Positions 27,921-38,082 of a stretch of 64,000 bases of DNA are shown here, in pieces (position 1 is the first letter of the stretch; the number at the start of each line of letters is the position of its first letter). The stretch spans positions 113,106,660 to 113,170,659 of the forward strand of contig CM019824.1 of the NCBI GenBank assembly GCA_009763385.1. The letters are read 5' to 3'. A model generated the notes under the pieces. That model did no database searches. It saw only the letters and a program-made list of their open reading frames with translations, and was not told where the DNA came from. Source of the DNA: Coix lacryma-jobi var. lacryma-jobi. Taxonomy: Eukaryota > Streptophyta > Magnoliopsida > Poales > Poaceae. A program made the position numbers and the translations under genes.

Positions 27921-28385
27921 CAGGGTCTTGGCCAGGTCAGTCAGGCTCAGCCCCCTGACTGTTCATTGTAAAGTGAACGGCGGACAGTCCGTGGTACGAA
28001 CCCACGGACAGTCCGGGACCTGTCCAGCAGACTTGCAGAACTGTTTGGTTTCTGCGTTTTTGCCAGCGGACAGTCCGGCACCCAGTTGCGGACAGTCCGG
28101 GACTCAACGGCGGACAGTCCGGGACTCTGACCCGGACAGTCCGCGAATCTACAGATTGTGCAGTTTTGCTTTAGAGCTTTTGCACTTGGTTTCGAGCGTT
28201 CTCTGGGGGTTCCGCTATACCACTAGGACATCTCCTAGGGTATCCACCTATTCATAGGTCATGAACTCACTGGTAGTTTTGATTCTTCATTTTTTGGGTG
28301 ATTTTCTGGTACAAGGGTCATTTGATTCACGAGTTGAATTTGAGGTTCCCATTCACCCCCCTCTGGTCGCCGATTCGGTCCTTCA
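27921..28385 (+). repeat. E4 5' LTR, 3' end only
   Basis: A copia LTR that lacks its 5' part and ends CGGTCCTTCA. It contains six copies of CGGACAGTCCG between 27981 and 28143, the same motif as in the minus-strand LTRs at 38083 and 51626. It is followed by the primer site at 28388. Confidence 0.75.
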
Positions 28386-28387
28386 AT

Positions 28388-28399
28388 TGGTATCGGAGC
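28388..28399 (+). promoter_or_regulatory. E4 primer binding site, variant of tRNA-iMet
   Basis: TGGTATCGGAGC, one base different from the standard TGGTATCAGAGC. The minus-strand composite has the same variant. Confidence 0.8.
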
Positions 28400-28448
28400 C
28401 GGTTAAGGATTTTCTCTATCTTAATCGGTTTCGGATCCTAAGGGCGAC

Positions 28449-30278
28449 ATGGATCGAGGGAACGGCAAGGCTCCCTATTTTGATGGGTCGAACTATCCCT
28501 ATTGGAAGATTCGGATGCGTGCTTATCTCAACAGCATCGGATCTTCTGTTTGGGAGATATGCGAGAACGCTGAGTACGTAGTCCTTGCGGCTCGTGTGGG
28601 TCAGATCAAGATTGACCAGCACGAGGCCAACTCTAAGGCTCGTAATGCTATTTTGGCCAGCATCTCCCTTCCTGAGTTCGAGCGTGTCTCTGAGCTTGAG
28701 ACGGCATGAGAGATCTGGGTGAAGCTTCGAAGCTATCATGAGGGGACCGTTCAGGTCAATACCAGACTCTTCGAGATCACCTACAAGTGAGAGTACGAGA
28801 ACTTTGTTCCGTTGGAGGGAGAGACGATTGACGCCATGTTCGCTCGTTTCCAAATGATTGTGAACAAGATGCGTGCCAATCGGGCTAACCTACCTTATGA
28901 TGATCATGAGAGGGCACTCAAGCTTCTATACGCCCTGGATCGGAAGGTATGGGAGGTGAAGGTGTCGACTATCATCGAGTCTCCTTCTTATGACACCCTC
29001 ACCGTGGACGAGCTATTCAGCAAGCTCAAGTCCACCGAGATTGATCACTTGACCCAGGCCAAGCCGAAGAACCCATCTTCACAATCCATGGCTCTGGTCT
29101 CAGGCAAGGGTGGATCGACTCTTTCCGCTGACGCTTCACCACCTCTCTTTGCTTTGTCTTCTTTACTTTTAGTGACAGAGGAGCAAGTGGATGCATTGGG
29201 CGATGACTAGCTCGCCCTCATCATCACCCGGTTCTCACGGTTCCAGAACAACCGCCTGAATCACCGGTGTGGTGGCGCACGTGAGGGCTGCTACAGATGC
29301 GGTGATCCAGATCACTTCATAGTAAGCTGCCCCAAGCGCGACAAGAGCTTCCTCGGCAAGAACCGCAACTCCAGGCACAAGGGCAAGCCGGAGAACAAGG
29401 CTAAGGAAAAGAAGAAGGGCAGCTATCGCCAAGAGGACGTGGAGAAGGCTTTCGACGCCGGCAGGCGTGCCTTCATCGCCTCCATCAGCGATGTCGAGAA
29501 GAGCTCCGACGGCGACTCCAGCGATGATGGGTCCGAGCACAAGACTGAAGAACGCTTCAACGGACTCTGCTTCTTCAGCAACTCCTCCAAGGGCTTCTGC
29601 ACCATGGCATTGGATGAGGAGGACCGCAAGTGTCAGGACAAGGATGCCGACACCTATGACGATGACGACGACGCTTTCGAGGTATCATCCTCTTCTCTTG
29701 TTGATCGTCTTGCCTATGAGCGCGACACCTTAGCTGACATAATCCTCGGTCAAGACAAGCAACTTAAGCGTGCCATTAGAGAGCGCAACGAGTTCAAAGC
29801 CAAGATGGTAGAGGCGCTTAAGGAGCTTGAGAGCGTTAGGACCGAGGTGAAGGTGACCGAGGAGGAGTGTGATGAGTGCACGATGCACATGACTAACTTT
29901 GCCACCATGCAAACCAAGTATGCCTCTTTGATCGAGGTGTATGATGAGCTGAAGAGTAGGCTAGATTTGGTTGGTGAGTGCAAAGTTTGTGCCTCCCTGA
30001 AGAAGGAGCTGGAGGAAGTGAGGGCGAGGTCCTCTTTGCTGGGTGCGTGCAAGTCCTGTCCAGGCTTGCGAACTGAGTTGGCAGAAGTTAGTGTCAAGCT
30101 TGCTGAAGCCATGAAGGCCAGCTCAGTTAGCACTTTGTCCGCTCCATGTGAGCGATGTGCGGCGATGGAGCTTGAGATTGCCAACTGTAGGCATGACAGG
30201 ATGCAAATCGAGGACGAAAACACATACCTTCGGTTCATCCTGAGTTGGGTGTCATGCAGTGAGCCGCAGTTGGGATGA
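28449..30278 (+). pseudogene. gag: E4 gag (broken)
   Basis: One frame throughout, from ATG at 28449, interrupted by stops at 28707 (TGA), 28788 (TGA) and 29208 (TAG). The N-terminal part is a UBN2-type copia Gag domain (FDGSNYPYWKIRM near the start; KLLYALDRKVWEVK later). A CCHC knuckle is intact at 29289-29330 (CYRCGDPDHFIVSC). The C-terminal part, 29439-30278, is acidic then coiled-coil with paired CxxC-like motifs (CDECTMH, CKVC, CKSC, CERC). Both TGA stops fit CGA to TGA transitions, as expected of methylated cytosines. Not functional. Confidence 0.85.
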
Positions 30279-30337
30279 TGATCAATTAGTTCAAGAGGGG
30301 GACTGACTGTTCGGGAGTAGGCTTTGTTTCAGGTGGG

Positions 30338-31439
30338 ATGGGCGCTAGCATTTTTGGCAAGATCGGTGAGTTTAGCGGAGTGAGCCCGAGTGAGAAGCCA
30401 TCCACTGTCCCTAAGCTCACCAAGATCACCCCACCTGAGCCTCCCAAGCCTATCACCAAGGATGGCATCCTTGATGAACCTCCCAAGGCTCCACCTCGCA
30501 AGGAAGTGTGGGTTCCCAAACCTAACCATCTTAGGAACACACTTGATACCCTTCCCGACGTCTCTAGTGATCCCCTTCCAAGAAGCAAGCAGCCGGCTAG
30601 AGTACACAACCCTTGCAACCATAGGAACCAACAACCCAAGAGAGTGGTGAGGTTCGAGTGCGAGTACTATCACCGTGAGGGTCACCTATCTGAGTTTTGC
30701 TTTCGGAAGAAGAGAGACGCTAGGAAGGAGTTGGAGCTGAACAACCAGGCCAGGCACCACCCTCTCCATGGTGTGCAAGGTCGAGAAGTTCAGAGGCAGA
30801 GCGCTAGGCCTGGAGGTGCACCCCCTCAGGCGGCTAGGCCCCAGGCAGCTAGACGACGGGGTGGTGGTCGTGCCTATCACGGTTCCGGTCGTCCTCAATA
30901 CGATCGTGAGCCGGGTGTAAGAGGCTTTGCTGCACAGTCTCATAGCGGACCACCATTTCAGCTGGGTGGTGATCGCTTTGCTCAAATGGGACATAGTGGT
31001 GAGTTTGGAGGTTTTCCGTTCCATAGCAGACCACCTTTTTAGTTTGGCGGTGATCGCTATCCACCCATGGGACGAGGACAGTTTGGTGTTGCTTCTAACA
31101 CTTTTTCTGGGCATATGACACAGCACTGGTATCCTTCTCAGTATACTAACCCAGTGTTGTGCCATATGCTCATTTCCTGCCTTTCTAATGATGCAGGAAC
31201 TTCGGTTGGAGAACATGTGGCTCATGGATTCTGGGTGTTCGCGCCACATGACCGGAAATAAAAAATGGTTCTCTAGCCTAGACCCCATGGTGCACAAGGA
31301 GTACATCACTTTCGGGGATAATAGTAGAGGTATGGTTGTTTCTCATGGAGCTATTCGGCTCAATGAGAACTTCGTTCTTAAGGATGTTTCTTTGGTTTCT
31401 AACTTGCATTTTAATCTGCTTTGTTTCGCAACTTCTTGA
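30338..31439 (+). pseudogene. pol: E4 second zinc-knuckle region and protease (broken)
   Basis: The frame from 30338 holds a Pro-rich linker and a second knuckle in which the second Cys is Tyr (CEYYHREGHLSEFC), so zinc binding is lost. It stops at 31040. The frame then shifts and 31188-31439 carries the copia protease (MDSGCSRHMTGN, catalytic Asp codon at 31227). It stops where the family would continue into the integrase zinc region. Confidence 0.8.
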
Positions 31440-32237
31440 GGATGATTTTGAAGTGCGTTTTAAGAAGGGTTTGAGTCATGTCTTAGACCCTTGGGGTGAT
31501 CTTGTTTGTTGGATCGTTCCTTTTGGTCGTGTTTTCAGAGCCGATTTTTCTCGCTCTTTTGGCTCTGCTAAATGTTTGATGGCTGGTCCTTCTTCTGATT
31601 TTTGGAAGTGGCATAGGAGGCTTGGTCACTTGAGCTTTGACTTGCTAGCAAGACTTAGCTCACTTGGCCTAATCCAAGGATTGCCCAAGCTTAAGTTTCC
31701 GAAGGACCTTGTTTGCCATCCTGGCCGTCACGGGAAGATGGTTGCTGCTTCTCACCCACCTGTTAATCAGGTGATGACCAAGCAACCTGGTGAGCTTTTA
31801 CACATGGACACTGTTGGTCCAGCTCGGGTTTGCTCAGCCGGTGGGAAGTTTTACATTCTAGTGATCGTTGATAATTTTTCGAGGTACTCTTGGGTGTTCT
31901 TCATGGAGGCTAAGGATGAAGCCTTTTCTTTTGCTCGAGATCTTATTTTGAGATTGAAAACTGAGTTTCCCCTAATGCTATTAGAGCTATTCATAGCGAT
32001 AAAGGTACTGAGTTTGTTAACTCCCAGTTTGTCTCTTTTTGTTCTTCTCATGGAATCGAGCATCAGTTGTCTTCTCCTTACGTCCCCCAGTAGAATGGTG
32101 TTGTTGAGCGCAAGAACCGGACCCTTGTTGAGATGGCCAGGACGATGCTCGATGAGCATAGGACTCCTAGGCGTTTTTGGGCCGAGGCGATCAACACCGC
32201 TTGCCATGTTTCAAATCGCATCTTTCTTTGAGCTTTC
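31440..32237 (+). pseudogene. pol: E4 integrase (broken)
   Basis: Pre-integrase zinc region (WHRRLGHLSFDLL) followed by VCHPGRHGKM, where the second Cys of the HHCC set is Gly. The integrase core starts at LLHMDTVGP with the first catalytic Asp. The frame shifts near 31970 and the second Asp and the Glu region continue in another frame (family words recognisable to 32200). Confidence 0.78.
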
Positions 32238-34362
32238 ATGAAGAAGACTTCTTATGAGTTGCGTTTTGGACGGGTACCCAAGGTGTCTCATTTTCGGGTG
32301 TTTGGGTGCAAGTGCTTCATCCTGAAGCAAGGCAATTTGGATAAATTTGAATCTCGCTCTACTGATGGTGTGTTTCTTGGTTATGCTTTACATTCGCGTG
32401 CTTATCGAGTTCTTAAGCTTGAGACTAACCAGATAGTGGAGACCTACGAGGTCACATTCTATGTGACTATGCCTTGTGTTTCTTCTGCTTTTGATGTTGC
32501 AGGAGATCAGGAGATGGGAGAGACAATCTTTGTGGAGAAGGAGGAGGAAGATGCCGATTGGATTGATCCCGAGCCAACTCCACTGGCTGCCCCATTCGAC
32601 CCTGCGACGACGACGTCTGCTCGAGGACCCGATCGCACTACTTCCACTACTTGGGGTCCTCTTGAGCCACCTCTCCAGCGAGCACCGGCAGCACCTGAAG
32701 GAGCGACTGCATCTGGCGAGGGGGAGGCGACTTCAGCGAGGCAAGTGCCCCATAGCGTCCAACAGATCCACCCTCTGCAGCAGATGATCGGCGGCATCAA
32801 CCAGCGAGTCACGCGGTCATGAGCGTATGAGATCTCTCACTTTGCTCATTCTACATTTGTTGCTTCTTTTGAGCCCAAAGATGTTGGACACGCTCTTTCT
32901 GATCCTAATTGGGTTAATGCCATGCATGAGGAGTTAGAAAATTTTGAGCGAAACCAAGTTTGGACCCAAGTTCCACCACCACCAGAATGCCATCCTATTG
33001 GTACCAAATGGGTTTTCAAAAACAAACAGGGTGAGGACGGGATGGTAGTGAGGAACAAGGCTAGGCTAGTAGCCCAGGGGTTTTGCCAAACAGAGGGGAT
33101 CGACTATGAGGAAACCTTTGCCCCTGTAGCCCGTTTAGAAGCCATTAGGATCCTTCTAGCTTTTGCTGCTTCGAAGGGTTTCTAGCTTTACCAAATGGAT
33201 GTCAAGAGTGCTTTCTTGAACGGGTATATAGAGGAAGAGGTTTATGTGAGGCAACCACCTGGTTTTGAGAGTCCCATGTTTCCAAACCATGTTTTCAAAC
33301 TCACAAAAGCTTTATATGGTTTGAAACAAGCCCCGAGAGCGTGGTATGATCGCTTGAAAACTTTTCTGCTCTCCAAAGGCTTTAAAATGGGACGGGTAGA
33401 TAAAACTCTATTTCTCCTCAAGCAAGGCAATGACACCCTTTTAGTTCAGATTTACGTGGATGATTTCATCTTTGGTTGCTCCTCTCACGCGCTTGTTGCC
33501 AAGTTTGCAGATACTATGAGCAGAGAATTTGAGATGAGTATGATGGGTGAGTTGACCTTCTTCCTCGGGTTGCAAATTAATCAAACCCGAGATGGGACGT
33601 TCGTGCCTCAAGGCAAGTACACGAAGGACATCCTGAAGAAGTTTGACATGGGCGAGGCCAAGCCTCTTACGACGCCCATGGCGATGATTGCTGTGATGGA
33701 CGCAGACCAGGACGGAGAGCCAGTTGACCAGAAGGAGTACAGGAGCATGATCGGCTCGCTCCTGTACCTAACGGCGACAAGGCCGGATATACAATTTTCT
33801 GTGTGTCTGTGCGCTCGTTTTCAGGCGTCCCCTCGGACTTTCCACAAGCAAGCGGTCAAGCGCGTCATGAGGTACTTCCGATACACTCCTGAGTTCGGAC
33901 TTTGGTACTCTTCCTCTTCGACCCTTTCACTTTGTGGTTATTCCGATGCGGATTTTGTCGGCTGTCGGCTTGAGCGCAAGTCTACTTCTAGGACTTCTCA
34001 GTTTCTTGGCTCTTCTTTGGTTTCATGGTCTTCTCTCAAACAGTCGAACGTAGCCCAGTCTACTACGGAATCCGAGTATGTTGCCGCTGCTTCTTGTGCT
34101 TCACAACTTTTATGGATGGTTGCTACATTGCGTGATTATGGTCTACATTTCAGTCGGGTTCCTTTGCTTTGCGACAACACTTCTGCCATTAGTGTAGCAA
34201 AGAACCCCGTTCTTCACTCCAAGACCAAGCACATCGATGTTCGCTTTCATTTTCTTCGTGATCACTACGAGAAAGGCGACATTGATCTTAGGCATGTAGA
34301 CACCCATAACCAGGTTGTAGATATTTTTACCAAGCCTTTAGATCTCTCAACTTTTGCTAGGT
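32238..34362 (+). pseudogene. pol: E4 reverse transcriptase and RNase H (broken)
   Basis: One frame with stops at 32820 (TGA) and 33183 (TAG). Copia RT (RVT_2) from about 32900: WVFKNKQGEDG, QMDVKSAFLNGYIEEEVYV and the catalytic IYVDDFIF (33453-33470, intact). Ty1-type RNase H follows (DADF, STTESEY, HIDVRFHFLRDHYEKGDI). The frame runs directly into the E5 LTR at 34363 and stops at 34397, so the last dozen codons belong to the LTR. Confidence 0.85.
34358..34362 (+). repeat. Predicted left target duplication of E5 (TAGGT)
   Basis: The five bases before the E5 LTR. If E5 is a nested insertion, TAGGT should follow its 3' LTR to the right of this window. Confidence 0.5.
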
Positions 34363-34713
34363 TGCGGATACATGGGTGTATGCTGGATCTTGAGTGATGA
34401 GTGATTGTCAACTGGTTTGATGCGCATGTTCTTTGGCTTGTGTTGTGCAGGTGTCGAGCACGAAGATAGTGATCAAAGGCAAGGTGAAGGTCAGGTAGAG
34501 ACGTGCCATGCCGATGGATCGGGAGCTGTCAAGGGCAGACGTGAGGCTTGGACTGAGGGACTGGTTGCCTGAGGATCAGCTGTGGTGGCTGACAGCCTAG
34601 GACAGCGATGAGCGGAGACTTGCGGGGCACAGTGTTGCTCGGGTCGAGGACCTGGGGACATGTGTCGGTGGACGGGGTGCACGGGAGGTGCATCCCTTCT
34701 ACGGCGTCGGTTT

Positions 34714-34976
34714 GGTGGTTGAGCCACAGAAAAACCACCGGTGGACGGTTTCCATGTTTGGGCCACAAAACCTAGGTGCGGCCAGTTTCCGAGTTTGGGC
34801 CACAAAACTCGGGCTGAGGACGGTTTCCAGGTTTGGGCCTCAAAACCTGGGCGTTGGCAGGTTTCTGAGTTTGGGCCACAAAACTCAGGCGATAGACGGC
34901 GGGTTTCCCAGTTTGGGCCGCAAAACCAGGGGTTGGTCGTGAAGACAGGTTGCCCGGTTTCAGCCTCAAAACCGGG
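34714..34976 (+). repeat. Hairpin array in E5 LTR (7 units)
   Basis: Seven hairpins spaced roughly 40-50 bp. Perfect stems: GGTGGTT/AACCACC (34714/34733), CCGAGTTT/AAACTCGG (34789/34805), CCAGGTTT/AAACCTGG (34827/34843), CTGAGTTT/AAACTCAG (34865/34881), CCCGGTTT/AAACCGGG (34953/34969). Two more (from 34752 and 34907) are imperfect. Most loops read GGGCCACA or GGGCCTCA. Confidence 0.88.
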
Positions 34977-35756
34977 GGCGAGGTACGTGAAAAGGACGAG
35001 CAGAGCGGTGGCGGCACGTGGCGGCAATCGGTGAGGTCGTGTCGAGGCGAAGCTACCTAATGTGCGGGCGTGGCCGTCAGATCAGCATCTACTTTGAGTT
35101 GGTCCAGAATAACCTTAGGGTTTAGCTGGTTCGCTCTGTAATTAGTAGGGGTAGAGTGGGAACTAGAATTAGGATAAGTAGGGGGAGACACCCACCTCCC
35201 AACCGATCTCAGTCATTTGCTATTTGCTTTCTAGGGTTTCCTGCTCTCCCGCATCCCTGTTGTAGCTACTGAGATCCGCAAAGAACCATACCTTTATGTT
35301 CATGAGATTTTGAGGAAGTGAGACCGAAATCTCACCTTTGTAGCATGTGGTAGCCACACAGTTGCAAATTCGTGGTTGTGATTCGCGTTTTTGTGTTGTT
35401 CTTCGCGGGTTGCTTTTCTCCACGAATTTCCTGGTGATCGATCTCCTTACTCGTTACGTCTTTTTCGATTCCGTTTGAACTGAGTTGTTCTAGATCGCGA
35501 GGCACTTCTTTCCACCGAAGGAATCCACCTCTAACCTCACGAGCTAGTAGATCAGTCGATTTTCGGTTCGAATCGAGTTTTGTTCCCTTTGTCTCGAATT
35601 CTTCCGATTCACCGATTTGAAGTTTGGTTCGAGCCATGATCTCTTTGGGATAGCTCACTAACCTCCTTGGAACTCCTCATACCAAGTCTAAGCCTTAGAG
35701 CTTTTGATTCGGAGGAGATCGGGTTGAATCCGCGGAAGAACTGTGCAGTTTTGGGG

Positions 35757-36030
35757 GCATCGGACGCTCAGGTCGGGGGCATCAGACGCTGAGTTCTTGG
35801 CAACGGACGCGCAGGTGCCACGTGTCAAAAGTCTGCATTTTTGAAGGAGCATCGGACGCTGACCATTGGACTGTCCGTTTCCATCGGACGTGTCTGGGGG
35901 TTAGGCATCGAACGCTGAAGGTTCACTGTAGCCAGCGTCTGATGGTAGTCCAGTAAGGTTCCAGATAGGGTCTTTTTGCATCGGACGCGTCCGGTGCTTG
36001 GCCATCGGACTCAGGCCAGTGTCCGATGCA
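35757..36030 (+). repeat. CATCGGACGC motif cluster in E5 LTR
   Basis: About ten exact or near copies of CATCGGACGC in both orientations in 270 bp, near the LTR 3' third. The LTR at 42438-44274 has the same motif at the equivalent place; the LTRs at 28385, 38083 and 51626 have CGGACAGTCCG instead. Confidence 0.8.
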
Positions 36031-36298
36031 GGATCTTCTGCACAGTTTTGTTTGCAGTTTGTTCGTCTGATTTCAAATTTGGTTTTGGGTTTTTGCGTTG
36101 GGTTTCTAGAGTCATGTAGTGTCCCGCTGTGCTTCTTGGAAGCATCCACCCTACATCTAGGGTCGTGGACTCTATCAAGCTCTAGGTTTGCTCTTGGGGT
36201 TGTTTTTCGGGACAGAGGCTAAAAGATTCTGAAAAGAATTTTGAGGCTCCCATTCACCGCCTCTGGTCGCCTTGCGTTTGCACCTTCGGTCCTTCAAT

Positions 36299-36310
36299 TG
36301 GTATCAGAGC
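36299..36310 (+). promoter_or_regulatory. E5 primer binding site (tRNA-iMet)
   Basis: TGGTATCAGAGC two bases after the LTR end; the standard sequence, unlike E4 and the minus-strand composite. Confidence 0.9.
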
Positions 36311-36359
36311 GGGTTAAGGATCTTCCACCTTAGCCGGTTCCAGATCCACAGAAGGCGAC

Positions 36360-37156
36360 ATGGATCGCGGCGTCCCCGCGAAGCACGTCCCCGCGAAGCA
36401 CAAGCGGAAGGGCGGCTTCGACAAGGAGTACATCAAGACGAAGTACTTGGAGAAGGCCCAGGCTGAGCAGCGTGCGTTATTCGCCACGCTCAGCGACGTC
36501 AACGACTCGGATGACGACTCCGCTTCCTCAAGCGATGACGAGTCCGAGAAGAAGAAGAAGATCGAGGACAAGCTGAATGGCGTCTGCTTCTTCGCCGACA
36601 ATGAGGGCTTTTGCACCATGGCCCTCGGCAAGGAGGTCGACAGTCAGCTGGAGGAGATCCCTCGGAACGACGACGAGACGACGACACCTCCCAGGTATCT
36701 CATACCCCCGATGAACTTGCTGCTGAGGTCGATAAGTTTACTGCCGCCCTTCTTAGTCAAGATAAGCTGCTTAGGCGTGCTGCTAGGGAGCGGAAGGAGT
36801 TTAGGTAGAAGTGGGAGCATACGGTGAAGGAACTTGAGCTTGCCAAGTCCACCATTGTTGTTTCTGAGGAGGATGAGTGTGAGATGTGCTCCAAGCACAT
36901 GACAGACCTTCTCACTTTGAGGGGGAAGTATGTTGCTTTGGTTGGAGAGGTGGATGAGCTTAGAGCTAGATCCTCAGTGCTTGGTGCGTGCAAGTCTTGT
37001 GCAGGCTTGCAATCCGAGTTGGCAGAGAAGAATGCCAAGATTGTGTCTCTTAGGAAGGCTGATTGCCCAATTCAAACGTGCTGCTGGAGGTCCAGGTGTA
37101 GGCTTTGCTCAGGGGATAGAGAGTGCTGCTTCTTTTGGCAAGGTTGGAGAGTTTAG
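36360..37156 (+). pseudogene. gag: E5 gag with N-terminal domain deleted
   Basis: After four codons (MDRG) the frame jumps to the region downstream of the first zinc knuckle (KHKRKGGFDKEYIKTKYLEK). By comparison with the copy at 50143-51561, about 300 codons of capsid domain and knuckle are gone in frame. A 15-bp tandem duplication (GTCCCCGCGAAGCAC twice) lies at the junction. The acidic segment (DDSDDDSASSSDDESEKKKK) follows. The frame shifts near 36700 and continues with coiled-coil and CxxC words (CEMCSKHM, CKSC) to about 37060. Such a Gag could not assemble normally. Confidence 0.8.
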
Positions 37157-38082
37157 TGGTCTTAATCCGAGTGAGAAGCCCAACTCCACCACTACTCCCA
37201 AACATACTAAGATTCCACCCAAAGAGCCTCTCAAACCTAACACCAAGGATGGAATATTTATGGAACCTCCAAGAGCTCCACCCAAGAAACAAACATGGGC
37301 TCCAAAACCAAACCATCTCAACAACAAGCCAGACACTATGCCACCTATCCAGGAGGAGCTCATGCCACAGAAGGGCAAAGTGATCCAACCCACTACCGTG
37401 AGTACCAACAACCCCCTATGAGAGCGGTGAGGTACCATTGTAAGCATTGTGGGAGAGATGGACACTTGAGGGAGTTTTGCTTTCGACGCAAGAGAGAGGA
37501 GCGTCGTGCAAAGAAGATGAACAACATGGACATGTACCATCCTTTCCATGATGTACATGTGCCGAATGTTCAAAGGAGAGCTGCTAGGCCTAGAGGTCCA
37601 ATGCCTCAAGGTCCTAGGCCTCAGGGAGGTTTTGCCCGGTGGGATCCTAGTTTTGCAGGATATGGACCCCGTGGCGGTGGCTTTGTTGAGCGTTACCCTC
37701 CACCGTGTTTTGAGTATCGCGAGGGACGCTCTTCCCTTAGCGGACCACGTTTTCCTGTGCGTGGTGATCACTTTCCCCGTAGGCGTGCTAGGAATGGTTT
37801 TTCTACTAACTGTTCTTTTGAGCAGCCGGCCTAACACTGGTACTCTTCCCATTTTACTCACCCCAGTGTTGGACCGTTTGTTCACCCTATGTCTTTTTAT
37901 TGATGTAGGTAAAACGATTGGAGGACATTTGGTTGGTAGATTCCGGGTGTTCGAGGCACATGACCGGAAACGCCAAGTGGTTCTCCAGTCTTAGTTCTGT
38001 TGCTGGAAAGGAGTTTATCACCTTCGGCGACAATAGCAAAGGTAAAGTGTTGTCTCGTGGGTCGGTGCGAGTTAATGAGAAC
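37157..38082 (+). pseudogene. pol: E5 second zinc knuckle and protease (broken)
   Basis: The frame from 37295 holds an intact knuckle (CKHCGRDGHLREFC, 37439-37480) and an Arg/Gly/Pro-rich linker, and stops at 37832. Protease follows in another frame (WLVDSGCSRHMTGN, Asp codon at 37939) and is cut at 38082 by the minus-strand composite. The rest continues at 53750. Confidence 0.8.
38078..38082 (+). repeat. Target duplication of the minus-strand composite, left (AGAAC)
   Basis: AGAAC is repeated at 53745-53749; the protease reading resumes across the pair. Confidence 0.93.

Larger units (their letters stand above)
27921..34362 (+). mobile_element. E4: SIRE/Maximus-like Ty1/copia element, truncated and decayed
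   Basis: Cut 5' LTR, primer site, gag, protease, integrase, RT and RNase H in copia order. It carries at least six in-frame stops and several frame shifts. Its 3' UTR and 3' LTR are missing because E5 inserted in the last codons of pol; the remainder should lie beyond the window. Confidence 0.85.
34363..36296 (+). repeat. E5 5' LTR (1934 bp)
   Basis: Begins TGCGGATACATGGG and ends TCGGTCCTTCA, followed by a primer site. It carries the hairpin array (34714-34976) and a cluster of CATCGGACGC motifs (35757-36030). The start is exact and lies inside E4 RNase H coding sequence. Confidence 0.9.

Noticed and set aside
34714..34976. CRISPR array
   Set aside because: Units are hairpins with varying stems, not identical repeats with unique spacers, and lie in plant LTRs.
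34363..36296. E5 LTR as the 3' LTR of E4
   Set aside because: It starts inside RNase H coding sequence with no 3' UTR or polypurine tract before it, and a primer site with E5 gag follows. Nested insertion explains this better.
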